19,092 bases of DNA from CAVDHB01 sp963608705 (GTDB lineage: Bacteria > Bacteroidota > Bacteroidia > Bacteroidales > Bacteroidaceae): the NCBI GenBank assembly GCA_963608705.1, contig CAVDHB010000053.1, positions 1 through 19,092 on the forward strand, read 5' to 3'. The notes beneath the pieces were generated by a model that was not told the DNA's origin, did no database searches, and was given only the letters and a program-made list of their open reading frames with translations. Shown piece by piece: positions 15,045 to 19,092 of the stretch. The position numbers and the translations under genes are program-made. Positions within the stretch are counted from its first letter, which is position 1; each line of letters starts with the position of its first letter.

Positions 15045-15707
15045 ATGCTACATATCCAGCGTTTTATCGTGAACATGGTGCAGGAGAACTGCTACATCGT
15101 GCATGACGAGACCCTTGAGGGGGTCATCGTCGACTGTGGGGCGTACTATTTCGAGGAGAAAGAGGCGATACGCCAGTATGTGCAGGAAAAAAACTTGAGA
15201 ATCACTCATCTGCTCGACACGCATCTCCATTTTGACCATGTGTTCGGCAATGAGTACCTGTTCAATAAGATGGGGTTGGAGCCGGAAGCAAGTGACCGTG
15301 ATTTGCCTTTGTATGAACACATGGAAGACCAGGTGGCGGACTTTCTGGGGATGGAGGATTTCAATATACAGCTTCCTCCCTTGAAGCGGTGCTTGGACGA
15401 CGGAGACGAGGTTCGCTTCGGCACGCACCGTTTGCAGGTGTTGTCCGTGCCGGGACACACGCCTGGCGGACTCTGCTTCTATTGCCCGGAAGAGAAGGTG
15501 CTTTTCACTGGCGACTCGCTGTTTCGCCGTAGCATAGGCCGTACCGATTTCCCCGGTGGTGACTTCCAGACTCTCCTTCACGCTGTGAAGACAAAGCTCA
15601 TGACCCTGCCGGATGAGGTGAAGGTATTACCCGGCCATAGCCTCTCCACCACCATTGGTCAGGAACGCAAGACCAATCCGTATGTGGGAGAAAACAGCAA
15701 CCAGTAG
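15045..15707 (+). CDS. MBL-fold metallo-hydrolase (glyoxalase II-like)
   Basis: This 220-residue cytoplasmic protein has a complete metallo-beta-lactamase metal site: HLHFDH (60-65), His138 in PGHTPGG, Asp157 in FTGDSLF and His198 in PGHSLST. Length and layout fit the small YcbL / glyoxalase II-like hydrolases, which act on thioesters or similar substrates; the exact substrate is not readable. The start at 15045 is followed directly by the usual first strand (LHIQRFIVNMVQENCYIV). It lies between rsmG and pabB in a tight array. Confidence 0.92.
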   Translation: MLHIQRFIVNMVQENCYIVHDETLEGVIVDCGAYYFEEKEAIRQYVQEKNLRITHLLDTHLHFDHVFGNEYLFNKMGLEPEASDRDLPLYEHMEDQVADFLGMEDFNIQLPPLKRCLDDGDEVRFGTHRLQVLSVPGHTPGGLCFYCPEEKVLFTGDSLFRRSIGRTDFPGGDFQTLLHAVKTKLMTLPDEVKVLPGHSLSTTIGQERKTNPYVGENSNQ

Positions 15708-15758
15708 AGAAATACGATGTACTGCCGCCAAACGGGTACAGTCGCCTAAAAACAAACA

Positions 15759-16754
15759 ATGATTTCAGTCAAAGGACAACAGGAGGCCATCCGGCTAATC
15801 GACCGCATGGGAGCTGAGCAAACGCCCTTCTTTTTCATGGTGAGCTACGACAGGAAGAAGTGGGTAGTGCTTCCCTTGTCGGAAATCTCCCCTTCAGAGT
15901 TGTGGTACGACTTTAACGGACGCACGAACCTGCCCATGAGCCTGCCTTTCGAAAAGAAAACCGTGGAATGGCAGACTTTTCCAGAGTCGTATGCGGAGTA
16001 CAAGCGTTCATTCGACCTTGTACAGGTTCATTTGCGGAGAGGCGATTCCTTTCTGGTGAACCTCACTGCGCCTACGGAAGTGCGCACCAACCTCTCCTTG
16101 CGGGATATTTTCCTGCGTACTCACGCCAAGTACCGCCTCTGGTGGAAAGACCATTTCACCATGTTCTCCCCCGAGATTTTCATCCGTACCCGAGACCGTG
16201 AAATCTCCACGTACCCCATGAAAGGTACCATCGACGCCACTCTTCCGCAAGCTGTCTCCCGATTGATGGACGATCGGAAGGAAGCCGCCGAGCACGCCAC
16301 GGTGACAGACCTCCTGCGCAACGACTTGAGTCAGGTGGCAGAGCAGGTGCGGGTAAAGCGTTACCGTTACATAGACCGCATAGAGACACAGTGCGGTCCT
16401 CTTCTGCAAACCAGCACCGAAATCAGCGGCCAGCTTCCTTCCGACCACCTCTCCCGTTTAGGCACGAATCTCTTCCGTCTTCTTCCCGCAGGATCTGTCA
16501 CAGGAGCGCCTAAGCCCAAAACACTGGAAATTATCCGTGAAGCCGAGCGTTATGATCGTGGATGGTACGCTGGTGTAACGGGCGTTTTTGATGGCTGTAA
16601 CATAGACAGTGCCGTGATTATCCGTTACATAGAGCAGACTTCAGACGGTCGCAAGTTCTTCAAAAGTGGCGGAGGAATCACTTTCCAAAGCGACTGTCGC
16701 ACGGAGTATGAGGAGCTGAAACAAAAGGTCTACCTCCCATTTCGGCAAAAATAA
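15759..16754 (+). CDS. pabB: Aminodeoxychorismate synthase component I
   Basis: This 331-residue chorismate-binding enzyme is expected to make 4-amino-4-deoxychorismate for folate synthesis. The motif PMKGT (153-157) carries the Lys that separates PabB from anthranilate synthase (PIAGT). Other family blocks are SPEIFI (137-142), LLRNDL (185-190), AGSVTGAPKPKTLEII (244-259) and GGGITFQSD (304-312). It is shorter than the about 450-residue enterobacterial form because most of the N-terminal lobe is missing, a compact form that I associate with Bacteroidetes. No glutaminase (pabA) or lyase (pabC) gene lies next to it; the following gene is a DUF1573 protein. It is 51 bases after the MBL gene. 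Confidence 0.92.
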   Translation: MISVKGQQEAIRLIDRMGAEQTPFFFMVSYDRKKWVVLPLSEISPSELWYDFNGRTNLPMSLPFEKKTVEWQTFPESYAEYKRSFDLVQVHLRRGDSFLVNLTAPTEVRTNLSLRDIFLRTHAKYRLWWKDHFTMFSPEIFIRTRDREISTYPMKGTIDATLPQAVSRLMDDRKEAAEHATVTDLLRNDLSQVAEQVRVKRYRYIDRIETQCGPLLQTSTEISGQLPSDHLSRLGTNLFRLLPAGSVTGAPKPKTLEIIREAERYDRGWYAGVTGVFDGCNIDSAVIIRYIEQTSDGRKFFKSGGGITFQSDCRTEYEELKQKVYLPFRQK

Positions 16755-16764
16755 GGGCTGAATA

Positions 16765-16796
16765 TTCGGGTATTCCAAGGGGAATGAGTAACTTTG
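16765..16796 (+). promoter_or_regulatory. Promoter of the DUF1573 gene
   Basis: TAACTTTG (16789-16796) matches TAnnTTTG, with TTCG (16765-16768), one base off TTTG, 20 bases upstream. The start would be near 16802, giving a very short leader before the ATG at 16813. Confidence 0.65.
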
Positions 16797-16812
16797 CCCT
16801 CGTTTTAAGAAA

Positions 16813-17877
16813 ATGAACAGGATGATGAATATAAGAAAATACGGTTGGATGGCGTTTTTGTGCGTCTTGTTGTATAGTGGTACGGCCTTGGCACAGCCAC
16901 AGTTGTTCGTGGACAAGAAAGTGTATGAGTTCGGATCCGTGAAGTGGCGAGAGCCTGTATCCGGCTCTTTCACGCTTACCAACAAGGGTGACAAGCCGCT
17001 GGTCATCAGTCATGTGTCTACTTCTTGCGGTTGTACGGTGGCGGCTTGGACGAAAGAGCCGATTCTGCCGGGAAAGGCTGGCACGGTGACGGCCACTTTC
17101 GATGCGGCGTTGTTGGGGCATTTCGACAAGCGGGTGGGGGTGTACTGCAATGCCTCCGATGTGCCGGTGTACCTGCGTATACGGGGAGACGTGGTGTCTG
17201 AGATAAAGGACTATTCCGACACCTATCCTGTGACTGTGGGCGCATTGCATTTGGATAGGGACTCCTTGGTGTTCCCTGGTGTGCGTCCCGGAGACCGTTC
17301 GGTGGCGGAGCTGCGTATCGTCAATTCTGCCAAGAGCCGCTACACGCCCGTGGTGATGCAGCTGCCTTCATTCATGAGGATGGAGTCCCGCCCGATAACC
17401 GGTGGACGGAAGGGGACGCTGCGTTTCATCGTGGACGGAGATAAATTGCCCCAGTTGGGTGTGACAGAGACGACAGTGTACATTTCTCGTTTCCTGGGAG
17501 ACAAAGTGGGAGAGGAGAACGCCATTCACGTGCGTGCCCTGCTGTTGCCCGCTCCAGCCACGGGAGAGGAACTGCCTCGTGTGGAGGTATCTGACACACT
17601 GATAAGTCTTGGACGGGTGAAGAAGTCGAAGACACAGTACAAGGTGAGCCTTCGGAACACGGGACGAGGTGTGCTGCACATTCAGAAAATCCAGCTCTTC
17701 TCGCCGGCATTGACGGTGAACTTGGAGGAAAAAAATATCCAACCAGGCAAGGAGTCTGTGCTGAAGCTGACGGTACTCCGTGAGTTCCTGAAAAAAAAGA
17801 ACCGTCTGGAGGTGCTGCTCCTGACGGATGACCCCGAAAAGCCCGTGGTGAGCCTACGGATAGAGGTGAGAAAGTAG
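16813..17877 (+). CDS. DUF1573 family exported protein
   Basis: This is a 354-residue protein with a signal peptide (hydrophobic 11-25, cleavage likely after ALA at residue 27). The DUF1573 signature follows: FVDKKVYEFGSV, then GSFTLTNKGDKPLVI and TSCGCTVA with the conserved Cys pair (72 and 74). The fold is expected to be Ig-like (ASH/MSP-type). Two further Ig-like repeats are suggested by similar ...LxFxxVxxGxxS..xxxxxNxxx patterns near 155-185 and 262-295 (TLISLGRVKKSKTQYKVSLRNTG). It is a periplasmic or surface protein whose function is not known to me. Alternative starts at Met4 or Met5 are possible. It has its own promoter and ends just before a palindrome shared with the convergent nuclease gene. 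Confidence 0.88.
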   Translation: MNRMMNIRKYGWMAFLCVLLYSGTALAQPQLFVDKKVYEFGSVKWREPVSGSFTLTNKGDKPLVISHVSTSCGCTVAAWTKEPILPGKAGTVTATFDAALLGHFDKRVGVYCNASDVPVYLRIRGDVVSEIKDYSDTYPVTVGALHLDRDSLVFPGVRPGDRSVAELRIVNSAKSRYTPVVMQLPSFMRMESRPITGGRKGTLRFIVDGDKLPQLGVTETTVYISRFLGDKVGEENAIHVRALLLPAPATGEELPRVEVSDTLISLGRVKKSKTQYKVSLRNTGRGVLHIQKIQLFSPALTVNLEEKNIQPGKESVLKLTVLREFLKKKNRLEVLLLTDDPEKPVVSLRIEVRK

Positions 17878-17883
17878 GAGGGG

Positions 17884-17911
17884 GTAGAGACGCGATTAAT
17901 CGCATCTCTAC
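17884..17911. repeat. 28-base palindrome, left copy
   Basis: A palindrome with 13 of 14 arm bases paired lies six bases after the DUF1573 stop. Its 20-base core (17888-17907) is AGACGCGATTAATCGCATCT. The only mismatch between the arms is one C/T position. It contains the TAG stop codon of the convergent Rpn-family gene (17908-17910). In RNA it would fold into a long hairpin on either strand, so it may also act as a shared transcript end, though there is no T-run. A second copy lies at 18905-18932. Confidence 0.85.
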
Positions 17912-18789
17912 TCTCTGCGGATTTTCTCCACTTCGTCCAAGGAAAGTCCTGTGGCTTTTGCCACATCTTGGCTCGATAATCCCATTTTGAGCATATTACA
18001 AGCCACTTTCATCACACCTTCTTTCATACCTTTCTCCCTTCCCTCTCTCCATCCTTTTCTCATCCCTTCTTCCATCCCAGTTTCCACCGCATAGTCATAC
18101 GTGGCTCGGTTGTCGCGGTAGATTTTCAGGCTCTCCTCGTACTGGTCACGCTCCTGTTCGTCCATGAGACCAGCCTCGGCCCTGTGAGCCAATTTTTTGA
18201 AGATTTCCTTTTGTGCCGTGAAGGGCAGTTTGCTCAGTGCTTCCATGTGTTTCAGTATAAAAATCCAACGTTCAAAATCATTCTCACATTCGTTCTCAGA
18301 CTTCTTGAATCTCGGAAGTTCGAGAAAAATCATCCTCATTCGGTCGCAGAAGACCTCGTGCGTCTTCATGTCCGTCAACGCCACGTCCGTGCGGAACCTC
18401 CCCGGACTGTCCGACATGAGGAAGTTGAGGAAGAACACGCCGTACACGGCTTTCACCGAGTAGTCCCACTCGTCTCCCTTGCGTCCCTGGCTCACTATTG
18501 ACTTGGACAAGTAGAACAAGGCCCGCTCCTTGAAGTGCTTCTGGCTGCGGTTCTGCATCTCGACGATGATATGCTCACCTGTGGAGGTTCGGCAATAGAT
18601 GTCGTAGATGATGCCCCGCTGTTTTTGGAACTCCGGTGACTGTTCCTTGTCTAAAAACTCCAAATCGACAATCTCGCGCTCACCGGTAAGGAGGCAGTTC
18701 AGGAAATCAATCAGCAGCTCTTTGGACGGATCCTGTCCAAAGAGGTACTTGAATCCCCAGTCGGTGAAAGGGTTGATGTAGCGTCCCAT
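17908..18789 (-). CDS. Rpn-family recombination-promoting nuclease / putative transposase
   Basis: This 293-residue protein of the PD-(D/E)XK superfamily starts with the typical INPFTDWGFKYLFG (5-18). The catalytic pattern is Asp63 in IYDIYC, then Glu77 and Gln79 in IIVEMQNRSQ. YSVKAVYGVFFLNF (110-123) follows, as in other Bacteroidetes members often annotated as transposase. Residues 238-259 form a charged Gly-Met-Glu-Lys repeat (MEEGMRKGWREGREKGMKEG), and the C-terminus (268-291) looks like a small helical domain. E. coli Rpn proteins are endonucleases that raise recA-independent recombination; this role is transferred by family only. The gene has a strong own promoter and is bracketed by two palindromes, the left one providing the stop codon. 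Confidence 0.9.
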   Translation of the reverse strand: MGRYINPFTDWGFKYLFGQDPSKELLIDFLNCLLTGEREIVDLEFLDKEQSPEFQKQRGIIYDIYCRTSTGEHIIVEMQNRSQKHFKERALFYLSKSIVSQGRKGDEWDYSVKAVYGVFFLNFLMSDSPGRFRTDVALTDMKTHEVFCDRMRMIFLELPRFKKSENECENDFERWIFILKHMEALSKLPFTAQKEIFKKLAHRAEAGLMDEQERDQYEESLKIYRDNRATYDYAVETGMEEGMRKGWREGREKGMKEGVMKVACNMLKMGLSSQDVAKATGLSLDEVEKIRRE

Positions 18790-18805
18790 GACTTTTTATA
18801 TATGA

Positions 18806-18831
18806 GGACGGACTTCTTGCGGTATCCGTCC
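18806..18831 (-). other. Hairpin in the 5' leader of the Rpn-family gene
   Basis: GGACGGA (18806-18812) and TCCGTCC (18825-18831) form a 7-bp GC-rich stem with a 12-base loop. It lies between the predicted transcription start (near 18838) and the ATG at 18789, ending about 16 bases before the ATG. This position could influence translation or mRNA stability; there is no T-run for termination. Confidence 0.5.
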
Positions 18832-18843
18832 ATGTTTACTCGT

Positions 18844-18874
18844 CAAAGATACCTCTTTATTTTCACATGAACAA
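18844..18874 (-). promoter_or_regulatory. Promoter of the Rpn-family gene
   Basis: On the minus strand TTG (18872-18874), 20 bases, then TATCTTTG (18844-18851) matches the Bacteroides consensus very well. The leader to the ATG at 18789 is about 50 bases. The promoter lies inside the interval bounded by the two palindromes. Confidence 0.8.
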
Positions 18875-18904
18875 GAATTTGTCAATTAATTTCCGGTTTA
18901 CACG

Positions 18905-18932
18905 GTAAAGACGCGATTAATCGCGTCTCCAC
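18905..18932. repeat. 28-base palindrome, right copy
   Basis: The 20-base core AGACGCGATTAATCGCGTCT (18909-18928) is a perfect palindrome; the outer arms add four bases each side with two mismatches. It shares 19 of the 20 core bases with the left copy at 17884-17911. It lies about 30 bases upstream of the Rpn-family promoter. Confidence 0.85.
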
Positions 18933-18965
18933 TGATTGATGGGCATTTAGGACGTGTCTTGTCAT

Positions 18966-18994
18966 ACGGTGAGTAGTGACTCCTTGCTCACCGT
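18966..18994. other. 8-bp hairpin near the right edge
   Basis: ACGGTGAG (18966-18973) and CTCACCGT (18987-18994) form a perfect 8-bp stem with a 13-base loop. A competing inner pairing of GAGT with ACTC (18971-18974 and 18979-18982) is possible. Only TTT follows, so a terminator is not well supported. The rest of the window to 19092 holds no gene or motif that I can support. Confidence 0.45.
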
Positions 18995-19092
18995 GTTTGA
19001 CTCTATGTAATGAAGAGGTTAGACTGGAGAGTATAAGATTGTCTCAACGCAACGCACCCTTATTCTGTCTTATAAATGGAAATTACCATACA

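Noticed and set aside
281..18976. Shared 9-mer CGGTGAGTA between the left tandem repeat and the right-edge hairpin
   Set aside because: Nine bases can match by chance in a window of this size, and the surrounding bases differ.

Overview
The window is a stretch of Bacteroidales (Bacteroidota) chromosome. The evidence is a FeoA-FeoB fusion, several Bacteroidetes-type exported proteins of unknown function (DUF4421, DUF4738, DUF1573 and DUF3298-like), absence of Shine-Dalgarno sequences at nearly all starts, and repeated good matches to the Bacteroides promoter form (TTTG or TTG, 19-21 bases, then TAnnTTTG). The genus cannot be fixed from the sequence alone. The bulk of the window is housekeeping; the accessory-looking parts are the left edge, the toxin-like pair near 1.0-1.7 kb and the nuclease unit at the right end.

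Layout. Bases 1-768 hold no recognisable gene but are rich in short repeats: five GTGTAGGC boxes, a 21-base tandem repeat inside a doubtful 70-residue reading frame with an unusually strong ribosome binding site, and an 11-base inverted repeat. A tRNA-Ser(CGA) gene follows on the minus strand with its own promoter and terminator. Next is a zeta-toxin-like P-loop kinase overlapped by a small basic protein (a candidate toxin-antitoxin pair), then the minus-strand genes prmA, a PMCA-type calcium ATPase and a six-helix membrane protein. The membrane protein and the ATPase are probably one operon, ended by a strong terminator before prmA.

At about 6.35 kb two promoters lie head to head. To the right are a Gfo/Idh/MocA oxidoreductase and a DUF4421 exported protein, and then a convergent DUF4738 lipoprotein. 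The feoAB fusion (ferrous iron uptake) and fhs (formate-tetrahydrofolate ligase) follow on the plus strand. tRNA-His(GTG) has a textbook promoter and terminator. A probable operon of a DUF3298-like lipoprotein, rsmG, an MBL-fold hydrolase and pabB comes next. fhs and pabB both serve folate metabolism, and prmA and rsmG both methylate the translation machinery.

The right end holds a DUF1573 protein with its own promoter and a convergent Rpn-family (PD-(D/E)XK) nuclease gene. That gene, with its promoter, sits exactly between two copies of a 28-base palindrome, and the left copy supplies its stop codon. This roughly 1.05 kb unit is the best candidate for an undescribed mobile or self-maintaining module here; the zeta-like pair is second.
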